A stretch of DNA of 35,174 nt, taken from the NCBI GenBank assembly GCA_964651395.1, contig CAZYXZ010000029.1, forward strand, positions 1-35,174, written 5' to 3'. Every line of letters starts with the position of its first letter. The stretch's first letter is position 1. Below the pieces are notes generated by a model. It saw only the letters and a program-made list of their open reading frames with translations. It had not been told where the DNA came from and did no database searches. Shown piece by piece: positions 1 through 8,464 of this stretch. This DNA comes from CAZYXZ01 sp964651395. Lineage in GTDB: Bacteria > Actinomycetota > Actinomycetes > BP-191. The translations under genes were made by a program, and so were the position numbers.

Positions 1-786
<786 letters not shown>

Positions 787-790
<4 letters not shown>

Positions 791-2328
791 TGCGCGCCGG
801 CGTTCGGGCGGCCACGGTCGGCGAGGAAGCGGTCGACCTCCTCGACAGCCTTGCGGGCGTCGTCGAGGTCCACGCCGATGCCGGTCGCGACGCGCGTGCC
901 GTAGTCCTCGTCGCAGCGCAGCAGGTGCCCGACCATCCGCTGCTGCACGACGTCGGTGCACTCCGACAGCTTGCTCACGAGGTTGCCGACCAGCTCGCCG
1001 CGCTCCGCCTCGGAAAGGTCCTCACGCCACCGCGCCCCGACCTGGCCGTAGTTGTTCTCGAGCTCGATGGTCTGCTGCACCTTGCGCGCGTCGTACGCCG
1101 GCGCGTCGGCCGGCCCGGCCGGCTCGGCCCAGGCGTGCGCGCCACCGTTGGCCGAGGGCTCGTAGTTGACGTGCGGGTCGACCGGCGCGTCGACGGCGTA
1201 GCTCATCTGGCCGCCGCGCTGGTTGGTGTGCACCGGCACCGCCGGCTGGTTCACCGGCAGCTGGAGGTAGTTGGAGCCGACCCGGTAACGCTGGGTGTCG
1301 CTGTAGCTGAACGTGCGACCGATGAGCATCTTGTCGTCGGAGAACTCGAGGCCGTCGACGAGGACACCGGTGCCGAACGCGATCTGCTCGTTCTCGTTGT
1401 GGAAGTCCTCGACGTTGCGGTTCAGCGTCATCATCCCGACCGGCAGCACCGGGAACTGCGCCTCGGGCCAGACCTTCGTGTCGTCGAGCGGGTCGAAGTC
1501 GAGCTCGGGGTGCTCCCCGTCGCTCATGACCTGGACGCCGAGCTCCCAGCGCGGGAAGTCGCCGCGCGCGATCGCGTCGTACGTCGCCTTCGAGGAGTGC
1601 CCGAGGTCGGTCGCCTGGATCGCGTCGGCCTCCGCCTGCGTGAGTCCGACGTCGCCCTGCTGCGACGTCCAGCGGTACTTCACGAGCACCGCCTCGCCGG
1701 CCGCGTTCACCATCTTGTAGGTGTTCACGCCGCCGCCGTTCATGTGCATGTAGTCCTTCGGAATGCCCTTGTCGCTGAACAGGAACGAGATCATGTGCAT
1801 CGCTTCCGGCGTCATCGAGATGAAGTCGAAGATGCGGCTCGCCTCCTGCCGGTGCGTGACCGGGTCGGGCTTGAAGGCGTGGACGACGTCCGGGAACTTC
1901 ATGGCGTCGCGGATGAAGAAGACCAGCAGGTTGTTGCCGACCAGGTCCCAGTTGCCGTCCTCGGTCCGGAACTTCGTCGCGAACCCGCGCGGGTCGCGCG
2001 CCGCCTCGGAGGAGTCGCGGCCGCCGATGACGGTCGAGAAGCGCACGGAGACCGGGGTCTTCTTGCCCTTCTCCTGGAACAGCTTCGCCCGGGTGTACGC
2101 CGACGCGGGCTGGTCGCCGATCGTGCCGTAGGCCTCGAACTCGCCGTGGGCGACGAAGCCGCGCGCATGGACGACGCGCTCCGGGATGCGCTCGCGGTCG
2201 AAGTGGCTGATCTTCTCGAGGAAGTGGTAGTTCTCCAGCGTCGCCGGGCCGCGCGCGCCGACGGTGCGCAGGTCCTGGTTGTTGGCGACCGGGTGGCCTT
2301 GCCGGGTGGTGAGCGGCTCCGGGGTCAT
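787..2328 (-). CDS. katA: Monofunctional heme catalase
   Basis: The protein converts hydrogen peroxide to water and oxygen in the cytoplasm. It has 513 residues, typical of small-subunit (clade 3-like) catalases. Visible landmarks are the active-site region RVVHARGFVAHGEFE with the distal His at about residue 54, the distal Asn in VGNNLLVFFIRD (about 133), and the heme-ligand tyrosine in RTFSYSDTQRYR (about Tyr342). I chose the ATG at 2328 because it is preceded by an AGGAG ribosome site and overlaps the fur stop codon as ATGA. A longer open frame to 2391 would run into the fur gene without resembling catalase. The overlap with fur implies cotranscription and translational coupling, so the gene is probably peroxide-induced through Fur-type derepression. 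The symbol is by family and is not orthology-tested. Confidence 0.97.
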
Positions 2329-2774
2329 GGGCGTGCTCCTCTCGTTGTGGTCTTGGTCTTCCCTCGCTGGCAGGCGGGACACAGTCCCCACCAGGTCACT
2401 TCGGCCTCGTCCAGGACGAAGCCGTTGGCGTCACTGGGGTCCAGGCAGGGCGCCCTGCCGACGGCGCAGTCGATGTCCTGCGTCGCGCCGCAGTGCCGGC
2501 AGACGACGTGGTGGTGGTTGTCGCCGGCGCGCGTCTCGTAGAGCGCGGGCGAGCCGGCCGGCTCGATCCGGCGCAGCAGGTCGATGGCGGTCAGCGCGCG
2601 CAGCGCGTCGTACACGCCCTGCGTCGAGACCTTGCCGAGCGCCCGGCGTACGGCGGCCGCGACGGTGTCGGCATCGACGTGCGGCTTGCGGGCGACCGCG
2701 TCATACGTGGCCAGCCGCACCTGCGTGACCCGCATGCCGGCCGCGCGCAGCCGTGCCCGGACGTCGACCTCCAT
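2325..2774 (-). CDS. furA: Fur-family peroxide-sensing repressor (FurA/CatR type)
   Basis: This 149-residue metal-dependent repressor has an N-terminal winged helix (about residues 1-80; recognition region VSTQGVYDALRAL) and a C-terminal dimerisation and metal domain. Metal ligands are visible as HHH at 87-89 and two CxxC pairs: CRHC at 92-95 and CPAC at 132-135, the structural zinc site. In Streptomyces and mycobacteria, FurA/CatR proteins repress themselves and the adjacent catalase gene and release DNA when oxidised. Here the gene lies immediately upstream of catalase with a 4-base ATGA overlap, which fits that role. There is no good ribosome site before the ATG, so a leaderless or near-leaderless mRNA is likely. 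Iron- or zinc-sensing Fur is the alternative, but the context favours peroxide sensing. Confidence 0.92.
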   Translation of the reverse strand: MEVDVRARLRAAGMRVTQVRLATYDAVARKPHVDADTVAAAVRRALGKVSTQGVYDALRALTAIDLLRRIEPAGSPALYETRAGDNHHHVVCRHCGATQDIDCAVGRAPCLDPSDANGFVLDEAEVTWWGLCPACQRGKTKTTTRGARP

Positions 2775-2781
2775 ACCGAGG

Positions 2782-2815
2782 AGGCTAGGATCTTATTTGG
2801 AATGAGTCAAGATAT
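2782..2815. promoter_or_regulatory. Divergent promoter and candidate FurA/CatR operator
   Basis: The 27 bases between the fur and DCC-protein start codons are unusually AT-rich. On the minus strand TTGACT (2810-2805) is followed 17 bases later by TAGCCT (2787-2782), a plausible promoter for fur-catalase. The segment TTGACTCATTCCAAATAAGA resembles, from memory, AT-rich FurA/FurS operators of mycobacteria and streptomycetes. On the plus strand TAGGAT (2786-2791) lies 10 bases before the DCC-protein ATG, suggesting a leaderless transcript. The operator assignment is by resemblance and position only. Confidence 0.6.
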
Positions 2816-3206
2816 TGACGAAGAGGACACTCTGCACGTGCTCATCTACGACGGGGACTGCGCAGTCTGCACGCGCCTGGCCACGTGGGCGGCGGCCAGG
2901 GGCAACGTGCCCATCGCGCCGTGGCAGAGCCTGGACCTCGAGCCGCTGCACCTGACCGAGGAGGACGTCCGCGCGGCGGCGTGGTGGGTGGACGGAGCCG
3001 GTCGCCAGTTCCGCGGTGAGCGCGCGGTCGCGAAGGCGATGGTGGCGCGTGGCGGGTGGACCGTGCCGTTCGGCGTACTGCTCGACCTGCCCGGCGTACG
3101 GCACCTGGCGCGGCCCGTCTACCGGTTCGTCGCACGCAACAGACACCGGATGCCCGGCGCGACCGCGGCCTGCGACATCGAAGACCCCGACGAGCTGGCC
3201 GGCTGA
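2802..3206 (+). CDS. DUF393 / thiol-disulfide oxidoreductase DCC family protein
   Basis: This 134-residue protein begins with the family signature YDGDCAVCTR (DGxCxxC) around residues 15-24, followed by a thioredoxin-like helix and the conserved middle segment with WWVD. Family members are predicted thiol-disulfide oxidoreductases, but substrates are largely unknown. The ATG at 2802 is chosen because the open frame upstream runs through the fur gene. No ribosome site sits at normal distance, whereas TAGGAT lies just upstream, so translation is probably leaderless. It is divergent from the fur-catalase operon and shares its control region, so co-regulation by oxidative stress is plausible but inferred. 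Confidence 0.88.
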   Translation: MSQDIDEEDTLHVLIYDGDCAVCTRLATWAAARGNVPIAPWQSLDLEPLHLTEEDVRAAAWWVDGAGRQFRGERAVAKAMVARGGWTVPFGVLLDLPGVRHLARPVYRFVARNRHRMPGATAACDIEDPDELAG

Positions 3207-3261
3207 CCCAGGAACGCCACGAACAGAAAGATCACGAAACCGACAGCAGGGCGACGTACCG

Positions 3262-3277
3262 TGTGAGAGAACGCACA
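3262..3277. promoter_or_regulatory. Candidate CRP/GlxR-type operator upstream of the L,D-transpeptidase
   Basis: The sequence TGTGAGAGAACGCACA matches the CRP-family consensus TGTGA-N6-TCACA at 9 of 10 half-site bases. It lies in the 138-base gap before the transpeptidase gene, about 70 bases ahead of the start. A single site by eye is weak evidence. Confidence 0.35.
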
Positions 3278-3344
3278 CGCAACGTATTGCCCCCTTCGAG
3301 CGTCTGATCTCATGTTGGCCACTTCCCCTGCCGAGGAGATGTCC

Positions 3345-4331
3345 GTGTCCCGCCGCTCCACGACCACTGCCGTGCTCGTCACGGTCCTGGCCCTGGCGAC
3401 GGCTGGCTGCAGCACGCCGAAGACAGGCACCTCGGCCGGTCCGACACCGTTCGCGCCGGGTGTCGGCGTCGTGGAGCCGGTCGAGTCGGCCTCCCCGACG
3501 CCGAGCCAGAGCCCGACCCCGAAGCCGTCGCCGACCAAGCCCGCGCCCCCGCCGTACGACGTGAAGTCGGCCCAGCGGACGCTGACCAACCTCAAGTACT
3601 ACGTCGGCCCGATCAACGGCGAGCGCACGTCGGCGCTACGCAGCGCGGTGATGGCCTTCCAGAAGGTGAACGGCCTGCCGCGCGACGGCGCGATCGGCAA
3701 GGCGACGCTCGCCGCGATGGCCAAGCCGAAGGCGCCACAGCTCAGGGCGACCTCGCCGGCCGACCGGATCGAGGTCGACCTCACGCTGCAGGTCATCTAC
3801 ATCGTCAAGGGCGGTGAGATCGAGCGGATCATGCCGACCAGCTCGGGCAACGGGAAGCGCTACCGGCAGAAGAGCGGCAACATCGCCGTGGCCCTGTCCC
3901 CGGTCGGCTGGTACAAGATCGAGCGGCGCATCTACGGCGTACGCGAGGCCGACCTCGGCACGCTCTACGACCCGCAGTACTTCTACCGCGGCTTCGCGAT
4001 CCACGGCTCCAACAGCGTGCCCGGCCGCGAGGCTAGCCACGGCTGCCTGCGCATCACGCGCACCGACGCGAAGTGGATGCTGAACAACACCTGGGTCGGC
4101 ATGGCGGTCTACTCGTACGGCGGCCGCTACACCTTCCCCGCGGGCAGCAGCGCTCCCGGCACCGACAACCCGACCGGTGACGACGGCGCGGACGCGGCGG
4201 AGCCGGCGCCGAGCCCGAGCAGCACCGCGACCTTCTCGCCCAGCCCGTCCCCGAGCCCGACCGGCGTCTCGCTCTTCCCGACCCCGACCCCGACGTCCTC
4301 CCCCTCCCCCACGAGCTCCCCGACCGGCTAG
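3345..4331 (+). CDS. Lipoprotein L,D-transpeptidase (YkuD domain) with peptidoglycan-binding domain
   Basis: The enzyme is predicted to form 3-3 peptidoglycan cross-links outside the cell. The GTG at 3345 is preferred over ATG 3312 or 3339 because GAGGAG (3333-3338) sits six bases upstream and the resulting N-terminus is a clean lipoprotein signal ending in the lipobox LATAGC (Cys about 22). A Pro/Ser/Thr-rich linker follows, then a PG_binding_1-like domain (about 71-126), then the YkuD catalytic domain. The catalytic region contains FAIHGSN (His about 220) and SHGCLR with nucleophile Cys at about 234. The C-terminal 60 residues are a low-complexity Pro/Ser tail, probably spanning the wall. 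The domain order differs from the Ig-like domain type of mycobacterial LdtMt2. Confidence 0.94.
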   Translation: MSRRSTTTAVLVTVLALATAGCSTPKTGTSAGPTPFAPGVGVVEPVESASPTPSQSPTPKPSPTKPAPPPYDVKSAQRTLTNLKYYVGPINGERTSALRSAVMAFQKVNGLPRDGAIGKATLAAMAKPKAPQLRATSPADRIEVDLTLQVIYIVKGGEIERIMPTSSGNGKRYRQKSGNIAVALSPVGWYKIERRIYGVREADLGTLYDPQYFYRGFAIHGSNSVPGREASHGCLRITRTDAKWMLNNTWVGMAVYSYGGRYTFPAGSSAPGTDNPTGDDGADAAEPAPSPSSTATFSPSPSPSPTGVSLFPTPTPTSSPSPTSSPTG

Positions 4332-4361
4332 CGTTCGGCGCACCGGCGACGGAGGTGTGGG

Positions 4362-5525
4362 ATGCGGATCGGGTCGATGGTCGCGGCGGGAGCGATTGCC
4401 GGAGCGCTGCTGGTCCCCGCCGGGTCGGCCGCGGCGGCGTACACCCCGAGCTGCAACAGCGGCGTCGTCGCGCCGCAGCTGTGCACTCTCGTGACCACCA
4501 TCGTGGCCAGCTCCTTCGGACCGCGCGAGACCGGCTACACCGGCGGGCACCTCAGGGCGCTCGCGTCCTCCGACCGGATCCCCGGCAACTGCGCGACGCC
4601 GGATGTGAACTTCAACACCGAGGAGTACGTCGGCACGATCGACGGGACCGTGCGCGGCTTCCCGGTGCACGGCAGCCTCTACACCCTGCTCGACCGCTGC
4701 CTGGACACGCCCAGCTACATCATCGGCTCGTCGAGCGCGTTCCGCGGCATCATCCCGACCGGCCCGCGGATCAGCCCGAACCACTACCGCAGCTGGCGCT
4801 CTCTCATCGGCAACCTCAGCGTCGCCGCGCATCTCACCGACCAAGACATCCGTTTCGAGATGCTGTGGCGGATCAGCATCCAGGACTGCCGCTGGGCCGG
4901 TGACTTCGCCTACTGCCAGCGCGTCTACGACGAGAGCACGGACTGGAACGGCTGCAGCCCCAGCTGCGGTGTGCACGGCACCATCACCCTCCGCAACACG
5001 GGCGTCCGCCTGGACGGCACCGGTACGGCGTACCAGCGCCGGTGGTCGTCGTACGACAAGAGCGAGCTGACGACGAAGCAGGTCCGCTACGTCGAGGACG
5101 GCTCGATCAGCGGCCACTGGGCGAGGCTCGGACTGGGCTGGAGCGACCAACCGCCGGGCAGCGGCGACGACGCGCAGGCCACGTTCGCGGCCGCGCCCGA
5201 GGGCCGCGGGTGGCGTGTGCAGGTAGCCGGCACGCCGTACTCCCCGACCGCGGACCAGAAGGTGCGGGACACGTTGCGTGACGGCGCCACAGCCAACGAG
5301 TCGCACTTCACGGACTTCAGCCGCTACGCCGACCCGGGACCGCGCGGGCTCGACCAGCTGGCTGACCAGGGCTGGATCCCCGCACCGCGGGTCTCCATGC
5401 GGGTGGTCGTCGGCGGCGGCGAGGAGTACTGCCTGGACGCGTCGCACGCGCTCTTCCCCCGGCGCGCCTGGCGGATCCGCTCGCACGGCCACGAGGCCTA
5501 CCGCCCCGTCCACGGGGCATGCTGA
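4362..5525 (+). CDS. Secreted protein of unknown function
   Basis: The 387-residue product starts at an ATG six bases after GGAGG (4351-4355). It has a clear Sec signal peptide (hydrophobic core about 5-20, AAAA cleavage region near residue 25). The mature part is Cys-rich (including CNSG, QLC, GNC, DRC, DC, AYC and GCSPSC), which suggests disulfides in an exported protein. I recognise no enzyme motif. The Trp/Tyr-rich central part and alternating hydrophobic pattern suggest a beta-rich fold. It follows the L,D-transpeptidase by 30 bases on the same strand and may be cotranscribed, so a cell-envelope role is possible. The start and the signal peptide are well supported, but the function is not. 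Confidence 0.8.
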   Translation: MRIGSMVAAGAIAGALLVPAGSAAAAYTPSCNSGVVAPQLCTLVTTIVASSFGPRETGYTGGHLRALASSDRIPGNCATPDVNFNTEEYVGTIDGTVRGFPVHGSLYTLLDRCLDTPSYIIGSSSAFRGIIPTGPRISPNHYRSWRSLIGNLSVAAHLTDQDIRFEMLWRISIQDCRWAGDFAYCQRVYDESTDWNGCSPSCGVHGTITLRNTGVRLDGTGTAYQRRWSSYDKSELTTKQVRYVEDGSISGHWARLGLGWSDQPPGSGDDAQATFAAAPEGRGWRVQVAGTPYSPTADQKVRDTLRDGATANESHFTDFSRYADPGPRGLDQLADQGWIPAPRVSMRVVVGGGEEYCLDASHALFPRRAWRIRSHGHEAYRPVHGAC

Positions 5526-5531
5526 CCCGAC

Positions 5532-5978
5532 TCAGGTACGACGGCGCTCCTCGACGCCGCGGCCGGGGTGCCAGGAGCGGATCCACAGCGCGTCGCCCTC
5601 CGGCGTGAGCCGCGTGTGCACGACCTCGTCGATGTCGATGTGGAACGCGTGCGAGTCCTTGCGCGGGCGTCCCTCGACCGCACGGCCGGAGAGCTTCGCC
5701 TCCCCCGGCCAGCCCTTGTCGTCACCCACGGGAGGGTCGAACGTCGGTGAGTGGATCGACACGCGCGGGTCGCGGCGCAGGTCCCGCGCCTTCACCGCAT
5801 CGAGCATGCTGCCGATGCGCACCTGACCCTTCTCGATCGCCACCTCGGTCCCGCTGATCCGCGGTGACCCGTCCGCCCGCAGCGTCGCCATCGTCGCGTG
5901 CCTGCGCGCCGTGAACGCAGCCATGACGTCGGCCGCGAGGGCCGGCGCCTCCTTCTCGAACTCCCGCCACTTCGCCAT
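5532..5978 (-). CDS. Pyridoxamine 5'-phosphate oxidase-fold (PPOX/FDOR) family protein
   Basis: This 148-residue protein has the split-barrel pattern: FTARRHATMATLRADGSPRISGTEVAIEKGQVRIGSM-type strands near the N-terminus, with the nucleotide-binding RDPRVSIHS element at mid-length. Relatives bind FMN, F420 or heme and reduce or oxidise small molecules; actinobacterial members are often F420-dependent. The ATG at 5978 gives the N-terminus MAKWREFE, whereas the longer frame adds residues that overlap the divergent methyltransferase start. The gene is divergent from the methyltransferase with only 34 bases between the start codons. The cofactor and substrate cannot be assigned from sequence. 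Confidence 0.85.
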   Translation of the reverse strand: MAKWREFEKEAPALAADVMAAFTARRHATMATLRADGSPRISGTEVAIEKGQVRIGSMLDAVKARDLRRDPRVSIHSPTFDPPVGDDKGWPGEAKLSGRAVEGRPRKDSHAFHIDIDEVVHTRLTPEGDALWIRSWHPGRGVEERRRT

Positions 5979-6012
5979 GCGCCAAGCCTGCCATGCAAGG
6001 CAAGATGCGGTC

Positions 6013-6813
6013 ATGAGCGACTACGTCCTGACGCTGAGTGATGTCGAGCTGGCGCGCTACCGGTTCATGGCCGACCGCGCGGCCGAGGAGGAAGCCGACG
6101 AGTGGGCGGCCGCGGGGATCCGCGACGGCGCCGTCGTCGCGGACGTCGGCTGCGGGCCGGGCGCCGTGAGCGCCGTACTCGCCACACGCGTCGGGCCGAC
6201 CGGCCACGTGTACGCCGTCGACCGCGACCCCAACGCGCTGACGTACGCCCGCCGGGTGGCCGAGGAGGCCGGCGTCGCCAACGTGACGTTCAGCGAGGGC
6301 ATCGCGTGGGAGTCCGGGCTCGAGCCGGGCAGCGTCGACGCCGCGATGATGCGGCACGTGCTCGCGCACAACGGCGGGCAGGAGCAGCGCATCGTCGACC
6401 ACCTCGCGACGCTGGTGCGTCCGGGCGGCTCGGTCTACCTCGTCGACGTCGAGGCGTCGGGCATCCGCGCGATCCCCGAGCGGGCCGCGGCGATGAACGA
6501 GCTCAGCGACCGCTACCGCGCGTTCCACACCTCGCTCGGCAACGACCTGTCGGTCGGGCTGCGGCTCGGCGAGCTGCTCGAGAACGCCGGGCTGGAGCAG
6601 GTCGACCACCGTGGCAGGTACGCCATCGTCAAGCCGCCGCCGGGCATGCGCCCGCCGATGTGGGCCGCGCGCGAGCAGATGCTGGCCGCGGGCTTCGTGA
6701 CGCAAGACGAGCTCGACGCATGGGCCGCGGAGTTCGAGGCCCACGACCGCGGCGAGCTGCCGATGACGCTGTTCATCCCCGGCTTCTTCGCCTTCGCCCG
6801 CAAGCCCGCCTGA
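6013..6813 (+). CDS. Class I SAM-dependent methyltransferase
   Basis: The 266-residue protein carries a Methyltransf_11/25-like Rossmann domain. Motif I is VVADVGCGPG (about 41-50), followed by the acidic ribose-binding AVDRD, a SVDAAMMRH strand corresponding to motif IV, and LVRPGGSVYLVD in the post-IV region. The N-terminal ELARYRFMADRA segment is common to actinobacterial small-molecule methyltransferases. I chose ATG 6013 because upstream in-frame codons overlap the divergent PPOX gene and are not methyltransferase-like. Its 3' end is followed three bases later by a strong hairpin. The substrate is unknown. Confidence 0.9.
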   Translation: MSDYVLTLSDVELARYRFMADRAAEEEADEWAAAGIRDGAVVADVGCGPGAVSAVLATRVGPTGHVYAVDRDPNALTYARRVAEEAGVANVTFSEGIAWESGLEPGSVDAAMMRHVLAHNGGQEQRIVDHLATLVRPGGSVYLVDVEASGIRAIPERAAAMNELSDRYRAFHTSLGNDLSVGLRLGELLENAGLEQVDHRGRYAIVKPPPGMRPPMWAAREQMLAAGFVTQDELDAWAAEFEAHDRGELPMTLFIPGFFAFARKPA

Positions 6814-6815
6814 CT

Positions 6816-6854
6816 TTGAAGACTTATTCGGGGTGAGCCCGAATAAGTCTTCAA
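6816..6854. terminator. Perfect 17-bp hairpin between convergent genes
   Basis: The arms TTGAAGACTTATTCGGG (6816-6832) and their exact complement (6838-6854) are separated by a 5-base loop, GTGAG. The hairpin lies between the stops of the convergent methyltransferase and thioesterase genes, and is AT-rich compared with its surroundings. No T-run follows on either strand, which is usual for actinobacterial intrinsic terminators. It can act in both directions. Confidence 0.75.
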
Positions 6855-6861
6855 TCTGCGG

Positions 6862-7521
6862 CTAGTCGAGGTCGGCGATGCTGCCGGTCAGGGTCACCAG
6901 CACGGCTTCGGCGTCGGCGGTGATCTCGCCGTCGGCGTAGACCTCGCCGGTGACGAAGCGCTTGCGACCTTCGCTGCGGACCATGCGCGCGCGCAGGTCG
7001 AGCGGTACGCCGTACGGCGTGGCCTTGCGCAGCCGCACGTTGAGCTGCGCGGTCATCCCGGGCAGGCCCGCGTGCCACGAGGCGAAGCCGACCACCTGGT
7101 CGAGCAGCAGCGCGACGATCCCGCCGTGCGCGCGCAGGGGCGGGCCGCCGTGCGCCGCGGTCAGCGTCACCGTCGCGCGGCAGTGGTCGCCCTCGGCCGG
7201 CGGGATGAACTTCAGGCGCGGCGCCTGCGGGTTGATCTGGCCGGACCCGGCCTGGCTCACGTTGTCCGGGGTGCCGTCGGGACGTACGACGAGGTAGATC
7301 GCCTCCGGCCGGCGTACGGCGTTGAGCCGCTCGGTCAGCGCCGTCACCTCATCGGCCACGGAGGCCAGCTCGGCCGGATCGGTCGCGGTCATCAACGCGG
7401 CCTCGACCAGGTCGCGCACCCGGTCGGCCAGCGCGATGTGCTCGGCCGGGATGGCGGACGACGGCGGCAGGTTCGCGATGAGCTGCGCGGTCATGTCGGC
7501 GGGCGTCAGGTCCTTGGGCAC
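6862..7521 (-). CDS. PaaI/4HBT-type hotdog thioesterase
   Basis: The C-terminal two thirds form a hotdog-fold acyl-CoA thioesterase domain. It is recognisable by the helix motif RAHGGIVALLLDQVVGFAS, in which HGG is the usual active-site turn, and by the strands LNVRLRKATPYGVPLDLRA and VTGEVYADGEI. The N-terminal third is a helical extension. The start is uncertain. The frame stays open to a GTG at 7578, inside the ArsR-type palindrome, but codons between 7578 and 7521 (GTT, ATA, TCA, TCT) are unlike the rest of the gene, and GC-rich codon use begins at about 7521. I therefore prefer GTG 7521; ATG 7494 is an alternative. The gene is divergent from arsR and could share its operator. Confidence 0.85.
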   Translation of the reverse strand: MPKDLTPADMTAQLIANLPPSSAIPAEHIALADRVRDLVEAALMTATDPAELASVADEVTALTERLNAVRRPEAIYLVVRPDGTPDNVSQAGSGQINPQAPRLKFIPPAEGDHCRATVTLTAAHGGPPLRAHGGIVALLLDQVVGFASWHAGLPGMTAQLNVRLRKATPYGVPLDLRARMVRSEGRKRFVTGEVYADGEITADAEAVLVTLTGSIADLD

Positions 7522-7543
7522 CAGGCTTGATATCGCAGATGGG

Positions 7544-7604
7544 TTGACGGCGAAGAACCGGCGTGATTCTATAACCACTACGTTCTAGAAGCAGGTGGTT
7601 ATAG
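7544..7604 (+). promoter_or_regulatory. arsR promoter with large concentric palindromic operator
   Basis: Arms CTATAACCAC (7569-7578) and GTGGTTATAG (7595-7604) form a perfect 10-bp inverted repeat. Exactly concentric within the 16-base spacer is a second palindrome, TTCTAGAA (7583-7590). The right arm abuts the arsR ATG. TTGACG (7544-7549) lies 18 bases before TCTATA (7568-7573), a plausible -35/-10 pair whose -10 overlaps the left arm. AGGTGG within the right part can serve as the ribosome site. This layout fits repression of arsR by its own product. Confidence 0.8.
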
Positions 7605-7940
7605 ATGCCGACGGACCAGCTGGACGCCGTGTTCAGCGCTCTCGCCGACCCGACCCGCCGCGCACTTCTCCTGCGGCTGGCCGAGGGCGACGCGAGCGTG
7701 AACGAGCTGTGCCAGCCGTTCCGCGTCTCCCAGCCGGCGATCTCCCGCCATCTGAAGGTGCTCGAGCGGGCGGGGCTGATCTCCCGCTCGCGCCGGGCGA
7801 CCGAACGGCTCAGCCATCTCGAGGCCGAGCCGTTGCGGGAGGCGACCAGTTGGCTGGCCACCTACCGCGAGTACTGGGAGGAGAGCCACGAGCGACTCGA
7901 CGAGCTGCTCGAGGAGCTCCAGCGGACCGACATGAAGTGA
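7605..7940 (+). CDS. ArsR/SmtB-family winged-helix repressor
   Basis: This 111-residue DNA-binding protein begins with the classic FSALADPTRRALLLRLAEGDASVNELCQPF segment and has a recognition helix at about 45-58 (VSQPAISRHLKVLERAGLI). It lacks the CVC metal-binding motif of ArsR or CadC in helix 3 (NELCQPF has one Cys), so it is more likely a non-metal-sensing member of the type regularly paired with AHSA1/SRPBCC proteins. The ATG follows directly after the operator palindrome. The downstream AHSA1 gene begins 11 bases after its stop, implying one operon. Confidence 0.95.
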   Translation: MPTDQLDAVFSALADPTRRALLLRLAEGDASVNELCQPFRVSQPAISRHLKVLERAGLISRSRRATERLSHLEAEPLREATSWLATYREYWEESHERLDELLEELQRTDMK

Positions 7941-7951
7941 GAGGACAGGAC

Positions 7952-8428
7952 ATGGGCACCACGACGATCACCGCCGAGCCCGGCAGCCACGAGGCCACCA
8001 TCGATCGCGAGTTCGCGGCGTCGCCGGAGCTGTTGTTCCGCGCGCACAACGACCCGGACCTGCTCGCGCAGTGGCTCGGGCCGCGCGGCTACACGATGAA
8101 GGTGGAGACGTTCGAGCCGAGGTTCGGCGGCGTCTACCGCTTCACCCACATCACACCGGACGGCACGGAGCACAAGTTCCGCGGCGTGTTCCTCAACGAC
8201 CCGTCGGTCGAGGACGGCATCGTGCGCACGTTCGAGTACCTGGGCGCCCCGGGGCACATCTCGCTGGAGACGGTGCGCTTCGTGGCGACCGCCACGGGCA
8301 CGATCGCCCACGCGTCCGCGGTGCACCAGTCCGTCGAAGCCCGCGACGCGATGCTCGCCAGCGGCATGGAGACGGGAGTGGTGGAGGGCTACGAACAGCT
8401 CGACGAGCTCCTCGTCAGGCTGGGCTGA
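7952..8428 (+). CDS. AHSA1/SRPBCC domain protein
   Basis: The 158-residue product is a START-like helix-grip protein. Hallmarks are IDREFAASPELLFRAHNDPDLLAQWLGPRG near the N-terminus, the strand GGVYRFTHITPDGTEHKFRG, and the C-terminal helix with SGMETGVVEGYEQLDELL, typical of the AHSA1-like family paired with ArsR regulators. Such proteins bind small hydrophobic ligands, but the ligand is unknown. ATG 7952 is preceded by GAGGACAGGAC. It forms an operon with arsR and is likely repressed by it. Confidence 0.93.
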   Translation: MGTTTITAEPGSHEATIDREFAASPELLFRAHNDPDLLAQWLGPRGYTMKVETFEPRFGGVYRFTHITPDGTEHKFRGVFLNDPSVEDGIVRTFEYLGAPGHISLETVRFVATATGTIAHASAVHQSVEARDAMLASGMETGVVEGYEQLDELLVRLG

Positions 8429-8464
8429 GGGAATTCCAACGCCAGCCGCGCGTCCCTAGGAGTT

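Noticed and set aside
3636..5513. A 625-codon open frame antisense to the L,D-transpeptidase and secreted protein genes
   Set aside because: It crosses two well-supported genes with signal peptides and ribosome sites, and its translation is low-complexity Ala/Arg/Val.
7522..7578. N-terminal extension of the thioesterase to GTG 7578
   Set aside because: The codons are atypical for the gene and the start would lie inside the ArsR-type operator, with no ribosome site.
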